Positions 24,938 through 32,054 of a DNA stretch of 64,000 nt are shown here, one piece after another. The DNA is from Hymenobacter nitidus (lineage in GTDB: Bacteria; Bacteroidota; Bacteroidia; Cytophagales; Hymenobacteraceae), in the NCBI RefSeq assembly GCF_020447315.1, contig NZ_JAJADQ010000001.1, positions 496,001 through 560,000 on the forward strand. Reading direction: 5' to 3'. The notes below the pieces were generated by a model that was not told the DNA's origin, made no database searches, and worked only from the letters and a program-made list of their open reading frames with translations. Numbering within the stretch: position 1 is the first letter of the stretch; each line of letters opens with the position of its first letter. The position numbers and the translations under genes were made by a program.

Positions 24938-25951
24938 TTGCCGACTGTGCCGATCCTCTACGCCGAAATTCAGACGGGTGGCTTGCGGGCTGCTTTTGCC
25001 ACGGGCACCTATTCTTTCCATCAGGCCACCGACTACGCAGGCCGCCCCAGCACCGATGTGCGCCTGGGCCTGATTCAGCTCACCATCGTGGGCGAAGCGG
25101 CCAGCTGGCGCCAGTGGGAAGAGTGGATGCTCGACCCCCACCGCCGCCAGAGCGGCCGGCTGGTATTCTACCACGGCGAAGGCCAGACGGCCAAAACCGT
25201 CGTTTTCTACGACGCCTTTTGCGTGTACTACGAGTGCCGCTTCGATGCCCGCGGGCAGGATGGCAAGGCCTCGTTTGAGGTAGAAGTCTATCTTTCTGCG
25301 GCTGCCACGGAAGTACAAGGGCAGTTCTCGGAAGCCCACAGCACCATTCCCTGGGCTACGGATGAAGCTACTCGCCGCCGCGCCCTCTCCAAGCCGCAGG
25401 AACCATCGGCGGCGCTGGCCGCGCTTCCCACCCCGCCCCCACCGGTAGGGCCCGGTGGGGCCGACTTTATGCGCTTCAAGAAGGAAAAGAAGCCGTGGTC
25501 GGAGCGTCCGCAAAGCACGAAACAAGGATTTTTGAACAGCCCGAAGCTGACCAAGCTTCAGTTGGAGAAACTGGCGCACGAAGCGCAGCGGAAATACGGG
25601 GCTACGGTCGAAGTCCTTACGCCCGTAGAGATGCAAGCCGTGTCGGGCAGCCCCACGGTACGCGCCATGTTCCGCACCGAGCTGGATCAGGCGACCGGGC
25701 AGCGTACCGGACTGATTTACGTGCAAAAAGGTGCCACGGCTTACGAGCTGATCCATGAGATGATGCATGCCAAACAATTTCAGCAGCTAGGCTTTGAAGG
25801 CTATTGGCCGGGGCAGTCGCGCCTTGAGCGGGAGGAATTCGTGTTTCAGGAGTTGATGCAGCAGCAGGCCCGCTTTTCACCGCAGGAAATCAAACACGCT
25901 GCCGATTACATCACTTCCATTAAAACCGGGCAATGGCCCACAACCAGTTAA
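24938..25951 (+). CDS. Evolved Hcp/TssD fused to a zincin metallopeptidase toxin
   Basis: A 337-residue candidate type VI secretion effector. Residues 10-125 match the Bacteroidota Hcp (TssD) tube subunit: HQATDYAGRPSTDVRLGLI, then EEWMLDPHRRQSGRLVFY and VVFYDAFCVYYECRFDARG. A Pro-rich linker (about 150-165, PTPPPPVGPGG) leads to a C-terminal toxin (about 195-337) with the zinc motif IHEMMHAKQF (HEMMH at 273-277) and a downstream acidic LEREEFVFQEL, typical of polymorphic-toxin metallopeptidases (Tox-MPTase4-like). No ATG is available at the right place; start is TTG 24938 or GTG 24947, preceded by TATATTTC (24897-24904) and TATCTTG (24915-24921). Candidate immunity genes follow immediately. 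No tail sheath or VgrG genes lie in the window. Confidence 0.82.
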   Translation: MPTVPILYAEIQTGGLRAAFATGTYSFHQATDYAGRPSTDVRLGLIQLTIVGEAASWRQWEEWMLDPHRRQSGRLVFYHGEGQTAKTVVFYDAFCVYYECRFDARGQDGKASFEVEVYLSAAATEVQGQFSEAHSTIPWATDEATRRRALSKPQEPSAALAALPTPPPPVGPGGADFMRFKKEKKPWSERPQSTKQGFLNSPKLTKLQLEKLAHEAQRKYGATVEVLTPVEMQAVSGSPTVRAMFRTELDQATGQRTGLIYVQKGATAYELIHEMMHAKQFQQLGFEGYWPGQSRLEREEFVFQELMQQQARFSPQEIKHAADYITSIKTGQWPTTS

Positions 25952-25960
25952 GTAAGAATC

Positions 25961-26257
25961 ATGCTTACCCCACACACAACTCCGGAGGAAGTGCTGGCTA
26001 TAGCCCAAGCAGCCGTGCAGGCCCGCAACGTGGTGTATAACGCCGATAAAGGCTTCTGGCCGGTATTTCAGGGTCCGGTCGAAACCCGCACCGGGGCCAT
26101 CCTGCCCATCTGGACGGTTGCCTTTGTATCGGGCGGGGCCGCCGTTTCCATCCGGGGCCGAGTGCTGGATCCGATGGAGAAGGAGTACTATGCCTATATC
26201 AATGACGAAACCAAAGAGTTTTTGTACATCATCCACTCTACTGGCTACATCGAATAG
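25961..26257 (+). CDS. Candidate immunity protein for the Hcp-zincin toxin
   Basis: A 98-residue cytosolic protein starting 9 bases after the toxin stop, the classic toxin-immunity layout. It has an N-terminal helix (TPEEVLAIAQAAVQARN), a PIWTVAFVSG strand, and EKEYYAYINDETKEFLYIIHSTGYIE at the end. It is homologous to the protein at 26844-27104, sharing A-x-x-IA, PxWxVxFVS, the YF/YY..(L/I)..D(D/E)T.E.L.I block and a terminal G. Neutralisation of the zincin is inferred from position. Confidence 0.65.
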   Translation: MLTPHTTPEEVLAIAQAAVQARNVVYNADKGFWPVFQGPVETRTGAILPIWTVAFVSGGAAVSIRGRVLDPMEKEYYAYINDETKEFLYIIHSTGYIE

Positions 26258-26371
26258 GCTGGCTAACAGGTAATGGCCCAGTGCTCATGTCGGAAGCCGG
26301 ATATCCGATACGCGGCTTCTATAGTCAACAAGGCCAAAAATCACCCCGCTCTTTTTTACATCTGCAGAGGA

Positions 26372-26811
26372 ATGACACAGCTACAATGGCGCATCACGGC
26401 TGTCAAACCGGGTGAGTGGGGCGTACTGGGGCTCCGGGTGGAAAGCATTTCTGCGGCCGAGGCCACCTTTTCCTGTTTTTTGTGGGTCTCCCCGCTGGTC
26501 GGTACCCAGCCGTAGTTGAGGCCGCCGTGCAGAAGGTTGGGAGTGGCTCAGACGCGGTGGGCGTAACGTTTCCGGGTGACTTAGATGAATTTGATCTGAC
26601 GGAGCGGGCACCAATTCCAGCTGATTCAGTAGACATCTACTGTCAATCATTTCCTACCGAGATAATGCCTCGGGTTGTTTTTTATCAGATTCTGCTTGCT
26701 TTCGGGGACCAGCTACTAGAGCGCCCCGGCCAAAAGGGGGAGTGGCATACAGCGCTGCACGCGGCACTGCAGGAACTTCGCACTAAACTCGGCCGAGAAC
26801 TGCAGACCTAA
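26372..26811 (+). pseudogene. Frameshifted gene within the immunity block
   Basis: ATG at 26372 opens a protein-like frame (MTQLQWRITAVKPGEWGVLG, then RVESISAAEATFSCFLWVSP) that stops at 26515. A second frame, one base out of phase, continues as AVVEAAVQKVGSGSDAVGV, then FPGDLDEFDLTERAP and VVFYQILLAFGDQLLERPG, to the TAA at 26809-26811. The switch falls near 26495-26515. Together they would make a protein of about 145 residues of unrecognised family, probably another immunity or orphan effector partner. Either a true frameshift or a sequencing error is possible. Confidence 0.5.
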
Positions 26812-26843
26812 CGCCAACATACGGATTGGTGCATCCTGCCGTT

Positions 26844-27104
26844 ATGCCGCCCCTAACCGAACAGCAAGCCTTAACCATTGCCAAGGAAATTCTCCGACGG
26901 CACGGCCTTTCCTACGACATTCGGGAAGGACTCACCGCCGAATTTACCGAGGCCCCCGCTACCAACCCGCCGGTTCCCTGCTGGTGTGTCTCCTATGTCA
27001 GCCAGCCCGGTGCATTTGACCAGCACGACTACTTTCTGTTTTTGGCGGATGATACCGGAGAACTGCTGCACATTCTAGGTCCGCACGGTAAGCTGCGCTT
27101 GTAG
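26844..27104 (+). CDS. Second candidate immunity protein, paralogue of 25961-26257
   Basis: An 86-residue protein from MPPLTEQQALTIAKEILRR. It aligns by eye along its length with the 98-residue protein at 25961: helical start, then PVPCWCVSYVS, HDYFLFLADDTGELLHIL and a final G-x-L. Duplicate or diversified immunity genes behind a polymorphic toxin are common, providing protection against toxin variants. A weak upstream ATG at 26826 is less likely. Confidence 0.6.
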   Translation: MPPLTEQQALTIAKEILRRHGLSYDIREGLTAEFTEAPATNPPVPCWCVSYVSQPGAFDQHDYFLFLADDTGELLHILGPHGKLRL

Positions 27105-27245
27105 TGGGATACGATGGCCGCAGCCTTTCACAACTGCTCACTAGTAGGCCGCCTCTTGCAGTATCCTCCGCTACGTTTCACCTGAAACAAGCCGTTGAAG
27201 CGGCTGCCGAGCAGAGGCTTCTCTATCATATAGTCGGTCCATAAC

Positions 27246-27295
27246 GCTTCAACAAAGAGGCCCGCTCATGCACGAGCGGGCCTCTTTGTTGAAGC
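27246..27295. terminator. Perfect 22-bp hairpin closing the toxin locus
   Basis: The arm at 27246-27267 is the exact reverse complement of 27274-27295, with a 6-nt loop. It includes AACAAAGAGG on one side and CCTCTTTGTT on the other, so it can act in both directions between the immunity gene and the convergent lipoprotein gene. Confidence 0.75.
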
Positions 27296-27375
27296 AATGC
27301 CATTGAGCACCGATACGCTACTGGTTACCTGTGGCGCCGCGCGGGTCCGGCGGCACAGCCTAGCCAAGGCAGCAA

Positions 27376-28005
27376 TTAGCGGCCCAGGTCGAAGACGACG
27401 CGGCCCTTCTCGGCCATGTCCAGGGCCGAGCCGCCCAGGGTACGGAATACCCATTTCAGGCCTTTGGCATTGGCCGGCACTTCGTAGAAGATGGGGCCGG
27501 TGCCCGATTTGCCGGCGCCGCGGCTGCGGTCCAGCTGCATGGCGCCTTCGGCGCTGGCCCCGGCTTTCACCTTGATTTCTTTGCCCTGGGCATCCAGCAT
27601 CAGCGTGTTCATCAGGGTTGAGAAGTCGCGGAGCTTGGTGGTGCCATTTTCCCAGGTCACGTTGACCACCACGTACTCATGGCCGGCCTTGGGCTTCTCC
27701 TTGAAATCGGTTTCGGCGGCGGTCGTCACACTGTTCACCTTGATCAGCAGGGAGTCCAGCGCTGCCACGTCGCCGACGCTGTACACGTCTTTTTTCGGAC
27801 CAGCCGTCAGGTGGGGCTCGTCGTCGGTAGCGGCCGGGGTGGCGGCAGTGGCGGCCGGCGTTTCGGGCGCCTGCTCCGGGGCAGCGGCTTCCTCGGTGTT
27901 TTCCTCAGCAGCATTTTCGGCGGAAGCAGTGTCCTCAGTTGAGGAGCCACAGGCGGCACAGGCCAGCAGGCCAGCCAGTACAATGGAGCGGTAGGTACGC
28001 AGCAT
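27376..28005 (-). CDS. Lipoprotein with DUF4352-like domain
   Basis: A 209-residue secreted lipoprotein. The start MLRTYRSIVLAG is followed by a lipobox (LLACAACG), then a Glu/Ala/Pro-rich linker (about 25-62) and a C-terminal immunoglobulin-like domain: VYSVGDVAALDSLLIKVNSV, GHEYVVVNVTWENGT, and IFYEVPANAKGLKWVF. This strand pattern is that of DUF4352/telokin-like domains. No partner recognised; surface or periplasmic role inferred. Confidence 0.75.
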   Translation of the reverse strand: MLRTYRSIVLAGLLACAACGSSTEDTASAENAAEENTEEAAAPEQAPETPAATAATPAATDDEPHLTAGPKKDVYSVGDVAALDSLLIKVNSVTTAAETDFKEKPKAGHEYVVVNVTWENGTTKLRDFSTLMNTLMLDAQGKEIKVKAGASAEGAMQLDRSRGAGKSGTGPIFYEVPANAKGLKWVFRTLGGSALDMAEKGRVVFDLGR

Positions 28006-28243
28006 AGAAGGATGGGGGAAAGTGGGAGAATACAGGTCGAAAGCAGCACGCGGACCCCTGCCGGGCAGGAGCATCGCGCTGCAATACTGCTAATATTTCC
28101 TCAAATCTATATTCACCAGCTATGATTTTGCACGGCCGTGGTGTGCCACCTTTTCCCTGCCGAACCAGCCCCAAAGCTGCCTGCCGCTCCGACCAGTTCG
28201 GGGTCAATCCTCAGGCCCCGCTAGCCCGCACGGCCAGATATTC

Positions 28244-28993
28244 TTACTTCATCATGAAGACCACGCCTATTTCACACTCGGAGGCCACCGGCTGCCCGGC
28301 CGCCTGCGCCGGAACCCAGGTGGCGGGCAGCAGCTTGATGACGCGCAGGGACTCCTCCGTCATGCTGGCCGCGGCCGGGTGGGCCACCCGGTAGTCGGAT
28401 ACCGTGCCATCGGCGGCAATGATAAAGGCAATGCGCACCGTGCCGGACTGTTGGTTGCGCAGGGCGTCGATGGGGTACTTCACGGTGCTGCCGATAAAGT
28501 CCATTACGGCCGTGGCGCCCCCGATATACACGGCTTCCTGGTCCAGGGCGGCCGTGGTGCCTACCGGCTTAAAGGTAATCCTGGCCTTCTCATTGGCCTT
28601 GTGCTGCAGCAGCTGGCGCTGGGTGTGGTCGTAGCGCTGCTCCAGTTCCTGCTTAGCCCCGAAGTATTCCCACACGCCTACCTTCTGGCCCTGCCGGTAG
28701 CGCCCTCTGGACCGCACCTCCGGCTTGCTCGACCAGCGGTTGTACACCGTCCAGAGGCTGTCTTTCTGGCCGTTGGTATAGTAGCCGTCTACCGCCAGAG
28801 TCTCCGAGGAGCCGCCCTGGTACATCCGGTAGGGCCCGTGCTTAATGGTGGGGTCCGACTCCAGCACCGAGTACTCTTCCCGGTTCCAGCCATTCGCCAA
28901 TTTGCGGTTTACCGGCCGGGTTTGCTGCCCGAAGCCGAGCAGAGGAAGGAGGGTCAGGAGGGCCGCGAGCGGCAGGAAATAAGGGTTCCGCAT
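28244..28993 (-). CDS. Secreted MORN-like repeat protein with TonB C-terminal domain, paralogue 1
   Basis: A 249-residue protein with a signal peptide (FLPLAALLTLLPLLGFGQ). The middle carries MORN/YwqK-like repeats: GPYRMYQGG, VDGYYTNGQKDSLWTVYN, GRYRQGQKVGVWEYF. Residues 155-249 form a TonB C-terminal domain (VYIGGATAVMDFIGSTVKYP, GTVRIAFIIAADGTVSDYRV, ATWVPAQAAGQPV). There is no N-terminal membrane anchor of the usual TonB type, so it is a periplasmic or surface protein that borrows the TonB fold. A close paralogue is at 46888-47685. Confidence 0.8.
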   Translation of the reverse strand: MRNPYFLPLAALLTLLPLLGFGQQTRPVNRKLANGWNREEYSVLESDPTIKHGPYRMYQGGSSETLAVDGYYTNGQKDSLWTVYNRWSSKPEVRSRGRYRQGQKVGVWEYFGAKQELEQRYDHTQRQLLQHKANEKARITFKPVGTTAALDQEAVYIGGATAVMDFIGSTVKYPIDALRNQQSGTVRIAFIIAADGTVSDYRVAHPAAASMTEESLRVIKLLPATWVPAQAAGQPVASECEIGVVFMMK

Positions 28994-29052
28994 AGGGATA
29001 GGTAAGGGGCGTAGCTAACGGCTACCGCGGCCAAAGGTAAGCAGGCCGCTTG

Positions 29053-29391
29053 CTACTCCTTGCCTAAAATAACCGACGGGCCACCCGACTGCGGCGGCAG
29101 GCCGCTAACAGGGCCAGGCGCGGGCGGCAGTATCGGCAACTGGCGGAGGTAATCAGCGTCCAGGATATGCACGAATTTGCCGTAGTCGAAGCGGGTGATG
29201 CTGCAGGCCCGCAGCTGTTCGACCAGCCCTTCGATGTTCTGCACCCGGTAGTTGCGCATAAACTCCTTGGTGGCCGGCTCGAAATAGTCGGTGCCGCGCT
29301 GGAAAGGACTCCACTGAAACGTATCCGGCGCCGGCAGTTTCGGCGGGGCGTCGCTACCTTGCCGGCCTGGTTTATGAGCCGCGCAACACAT
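29053..29391 (-). CDS. Hypothetical protein divergent from the Crp-like regulator
   Basis: About 112 residues from MCCAAHKPGRQG. The core TDYFEPATKEFMRNYRVQ, followed by VEQLRACSITRFDYGKFVHI and DADYLRQLPILPP, looks like real protein, and no other gene covers these bases. The start is uncertain: the ATG at 29391 overlaps the ATG of the divergent regulator gene, so the MRNYRVQ Met may be used, or the gene may be a remnant. No family recognised. Confidence 0.4.
   Translation of the reverse strand: MCCAAHKPGRQGSDAPPKLPAPDTFQWSPFQRGTDYFEPATKEFMRNYRVQNIEGLVEQLRACSITRFDYGKFVHILDADYLRQLPILPPAPGPVSGLPPQSGGPSVILGKE
29355..29361 (+). promoter_or_regulatory. -7-like element before the Crp/Fnr gene
   Basis: TACCTTG, one base short of TAnnTTTG, ends 28 bases before the ATG at 29390. 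Confidence 0.4.
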
Positions 29392-29953
29392 GGAGCAACA
29401 ACTACGGGAGCATCTGGAGCAAGTCGTGCCGCTCACCGACGAGGAATTTGCGCTGGCCCTGTCGCACTTCAGCGGCCGCCGATTTCGCAAACACCAGTTT
29501 CTGATTCAGGAAGGCCACCCCGTGCCCTGCGCCTACTACGTGGTATCGGGGCTGCTGAAGCTGGTGCATACCGACGAGGCGGGTAAGCAGCACATCCTCT
29601 CGTTTGCCATGGAAGACTGGTGGGAAAGTGACTTTCGGGCCTACCACACCCAAACGCCGGCTTCCCTGGCGTTGGAGTGCCTGGAGGATACGGCAGTGTT
29701 CTGCCTGACCCTGCCCGACTACCACCGGCTCTGCGCCGCCCTGCCCAAGCTGGAGCGTTTCTTCCTGCACAAAGCCACATTAGGCTCCATGGCCGCCCAG
29801 CAGCGCATCCTGTCCCTGCTCACCACTTCGGCCCGGCAGCGCTATGAGCAGCTTCTGGCCCAGCACCCGGCCCTGGTGCAGCGGGTGCCCAAAACCCTGT
29901 TGGCGGCCTACCTGGGCGTGTCGCGCGAGACGCTGAGTCGGCTCTCGGCCTAG
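29390..29953 (+). CDS. Crp/Fnr family transcriptional regulator
   Basis: A 187-residue regulator. The N-terminal cyclic-nucleotide-binding-like beta roll includes QFLIQEGHPVPCAYYVVSGLLKL and HILSFAMEDWWESDF. A long dimerisation helix follows, then a C-terminal winged HTH ending VPKTLLAAYLGVSRETLSRL, where SRETLSR is the recognition helix. The protein stops two residues later, so the wing after the recognition helix is very short. The residues that bind cAMP in E. coli CRP are not conserved, so the ligand is unknown. Two CRP-type palindromes start 9 bases after its stop, before ridA. Confidence 0.88.
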   Translation: MEQQLREHLEQVVPLTDEEFALALSHFSGRRFRKHQFLIQEGHPVPCAYYVVSGLLKLVHTDEAGKQHILSFAMEDWWESDFRAYHTQTPASLALECLEDTAVFCLTLPDYHRLCAALPKLERFFLHKATLGSMAAQQRILSLLTTSARQRYEQLLAQHPALVQRVPKTLLAAYLGVSRETLSRLSA

Positions 29954-29961
29954 CCCACCGG

Positions 29962-29999
29962 TGTGATGTAGGTCACCGGATACTTGTGCGGTAGGTCAC
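29962..29999. promoter_or_regulatory. Two CRP/FNR-type operator boxes upstream of ridA
   Basis: Box 1 TGTGA-N6-TCACC (29962-29977) and box 2 TGTGC-N6-TCACG (29985-30000) fit the TGTGA-N6-TCACA consensus at 9 and 8 of 10 positions. Their centres are 23 bp apart, and box 2 lies about 43 bp before the start point predicted from the -7 element at 30023-30030. Confidence 0.6.
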
Positions 30000-30022
30000 G
30001 CGCGGCGGGCCGGGAGCTGCCC

Positions 30023-30030
30023 CACCTTTG
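30023..30030 (+). promoter_or_regulatory. -7-like element for ridA
   Basis: CACCTTTG, one mismatch to TAnnTTTG, 67 bases before the ridA ATG. Confidence 0.45.
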
Positions 30031-30097
30031 CAGGGTCAAACTCAGACGGCCGCCCATACCTAGTGGAGCCGTTGCTCACCCTTCGCAAGCAACACAC

Positions 30098-30490
30098 ATG
30101 GAAAAGCGAATCGTAAATCCCTGGCAGTGGCAGGAGAAAGTAGGCTACGCCCAGGCCGTGGAAGTAATTCAGCCCGCCGCCACCCTCTACTGCGCCGGGC
30201 AGGCCGCCATCGACGCCCAGGGGCAGGTCAGCACCGCCGATATGCGCAGTCAGCTGCTGCAGGTAATAGCCAACCTGGAGGAGGTCATCGAAGCTGCCGG
30301 CTACCAGTGCCGCGACATCGTGCGCCTGAACGTGTACACCACCTCGGCCGCCGAGCTGTTCACCTGCTTCGACGTGTTTACTGCCTGGGTAGCCCGCCAC
30401 GGCATGCAGCAGGCCAGCACCCTGCTGGAAGTGCCCGTGCTGGCCTACGGCTCCCTGAAAGTCGAGCTGGAAGCAACAGTGGTGCGGTAA
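30098..30490 (+). CDS. ridA: RidA family enamine/imine deaminase
   Basis: A 130-residue protein of the RidA (YjgF/YER057c) family, which hydrolyses reactive 2-aminoacrylate and related imines released by PLP enzymes. Recognisable blocks are YAQAVEVIQPAATLYCAGQAAID, QLLQVIANLEEVIEAAGY and the conserved Arg in DIVRLNVYTT, with TLLEVPVLAYGSLKVELEATV at the end. Homologues form trimers with the active site between subunits. Start is the ATG at 30098; upstream in-frame sequence overlaps the operator and promoter. The upstream CRP-like boxes suggest control by the neighbouring regulator. Confidence 0.9.
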   Translation: MEKRIVNPWQWQEKVGYAQAVEVIQPAATLYCAGQAAIDAQGQVSTADMRSQLLQVIANLEEVIEAAGYQCRDIVRLNVYTTSAAELFTCFDVFTAWVARHGMQQASTLLEVPVLAYGSLKVELEATVVR

Positions 30491-30632
30491 GGTACTGGCC
30501 AGCCCCAACTACCCAAGGCATGGCGGCATGCCGGGCCTGTAGTTGGGGGCGTGGCAGGCTATGAGCGGTGCCCGACGCCTAACCCCGGGTGGCGCGGCAC
30601 CGTATCGGTAAGCTCCACCACATTCTATTCCT

Positions 30633-31202
30633 ATGCCTAAGCACCTTCTGATAGCCAGCGCCTTCGCCCTGAGCCTAGCGGCCTGCAGCCAGGAAAAGAC
30701 GGCCGAAACCACCACTACCGCTGCTCCGCCCCCCACCGAGGCCCCGGCCGCTACCACCACTGCTCCGGCCGGGGTAGAGCGGGCTGAAGCCGCGGCCCCG
30801 GTTCCGCCCGCCACGCCTGCCCTGGCTACCCAGCCCGGTCCCAAAGGCACCCAGATAGCCCTTACCAAAGCACGCGTTATCGGCGACATTCTGACCGTGG
30901 AGCTGCAGGCTGCCTTGCCACCAAATGCCGATTCCAATTCTGAAACCGTCCGCGCCGACATCGACCAGATTTCCTACATCGACGATGCTACCTCGCGCAA
31001 ATACAACGTGCTCAAAGACCAGTCGGGCCTGTATATGGCGCTACCACTCGATTACAGCAAGAAAAGCGTAGCCGCCGATGCCCGCAAATCCGGTCCGGGT
31101 ATCATGAGCTTCCGGTTTCCGGCTCCCCCCGCCACCAGCACTACCATTTCGCTGAGCTTACCCGGTATGGGCTCCTTCGACGGCATCGCCATCCAACGAT
31201 GA
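30633..31202 (+). CDS. Ala/Pro/Thr-rich lipoprotein
   Basis: A 189-residue lipoprotein with lipobox LSLAACSQ, a long low-complexity linker (about 25-65, TAAPPPTEAPAATTT) and a small C-terminal domain with strands GTQIALTKARVIGDILTVELQ, QISYIDDATSRKYNV and GIMSFRFPAPP. It overlaps the downstream OmpA-family gene by 4 bases (ATGA), so the two are one operon and probably act in the same envelope complex. No named family recognised. Confidence 0.7.
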   Translation: MPKHLLIASAFALSLAACSQEKTAETTTTAAPPPTEAPAATTTAPAGVERAEAAAPVPPATPALATQPGPKGTQIALTKARVIGDILTVELQAALPPNADSNSETVRADIDQISYIDDATSRKYNVLKDQSGLYMALPLDYSKKSVAADARKSGPGIMSFRFPAPPATSTTISLSLPGMGSFDGIAIQR

Positions 31203-31819
31203 GCCGCGCCCTCCGCCTGGCCGGGCCGCTGCTGGCCCTGCTGGTAGCGGCCTGCTCCGAGCAGCAGCCCGCCGCTACCGTACCCGAAGCCGGCCAGCCC
31301 CTGACCGGCACCGGCAATGCGCCCGTAGGAGCCGCCGCCCCGGCCCCGGCCGCTACTCCCGCTACCGCCCGCCCCGACCAGGGGCAGAAGCTCACCGGCC
31401 AAGTCAGCGACCTATCCGGTGCGGCCAGCGACCTGGGCGGGAAGATGACCGATATGGGGCTGGTCATCAACTTCGACGCCGACGTACTCTTCGACTTCGA
31501 CAAGGCCGACATCAAACCCGCGGCTACGCCCACGCTGGAAAAGCTGGCGCAGGTAGTGCAGGAGTACCGCAAAAGCCGGGTCGTTATCAACGGCTACACT
31601 GATGCCAAAGGCGACGATGCTTACAACCTGTCCTTGTCGCGGCGCCGGGCCCAGGCCATTGCCGACTGGCTTACCCAGCACCAGGCCGGGGCCGCCGGTC
31701 AGTTTCAGGTGCAGGGCTTCGGGGAAGCTAACCCGGTAGCACCCAACACCCGCACCGACGGCTCCGACAACCCCGAAGGCCGTCAGCAAAACCGCCGCGT
31801 AGAAGTTATCATCTCCTGA
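31199..31819 (+). CDS. OmpA-family peptidoglycan-binding lipoprotein
   Basis: A 206-residue lipoprotein (lipobox LVAACSEQ) with an Ala/Pro-rich linker and a C-terminal OmpA domain from about residue 95. Hallmarks: VLFDFDKADIKPAATPTLEKL, VVINGYTDAKGDDAYNLSLSRRRAQAI and GEANPVAPN, with the conserved Asp/Arg of the diaminopimelate-binding pocket. It should anchor the outer membrane to peptidoglycan. Start overlaps the upstream lipoprotein gene (ATGA), and a terminator follows. Confidence 0.9.
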   Translation: MSRALRLAGPLLALLVAACSEQQPAATVPEAGQPLTGTGNAPVGAAAPAPAATPATARPDQGQKLTGQVSDLSGAASDLGGKMTDMGLVINFDADVLFDFDKADIKPAATPTLEKLAQVVQEYRKSRVVINGYTDAKGDDAYNLSLSRRRAQAIADWLTQHQAGAAGQFQVQGFGEANPVAPNTRTDGSDNPEGRQQNRRVEVIIS

Positions 31820-31857
31820 TTAGTCTGCCTTACCAGCCGTGCCGCTGGTGTTAGTCC

Positions 31858-31893
31858 ACGCCCCCGACCATCCGGCCGGGGGCGTTTTTGTTT
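31858..31893 (+). terminator. Terminator after the OmpA lipoprotein gene
   Basis: ACGCCCCCG pairs with CGGGGGCGT, followed by a T-run. Confidence 0.8.
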
Positions 31894-32012
31894 TTCAGGG
31901 CTGATCCAACCACGGAACGCCTCAACAGGAAACCGGGCGCTGCGGCAGAGGCCGGCCGACTACCCGCCCCAACAATTTTTGGGGGCCAGATACAGCCTAT
32001 AAATCAGCCTAG

Positions 32013-32020
32013 TATCTTCG
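32013..32020 (+). promoter_or_regulatory. -7-like element for the S74 tail-fibre gene
   Basis: TATCTTCG resembles TAnnTTTG with one mismatch, 34 bases before the ATG at 32055. Confidence 0.35.
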
Positions 32021-32054
32021 CGCAGCTATATTCCCTTATCCCGTCCTTCTCCTG

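Noticed and set aside
21538..27300. Integrative element with integrase or transposase
   Set aside because: No integrase, transposase, tRNA-borne attachment site or flanking direct repeat was recognised; only composition and gene content suggest transfer.
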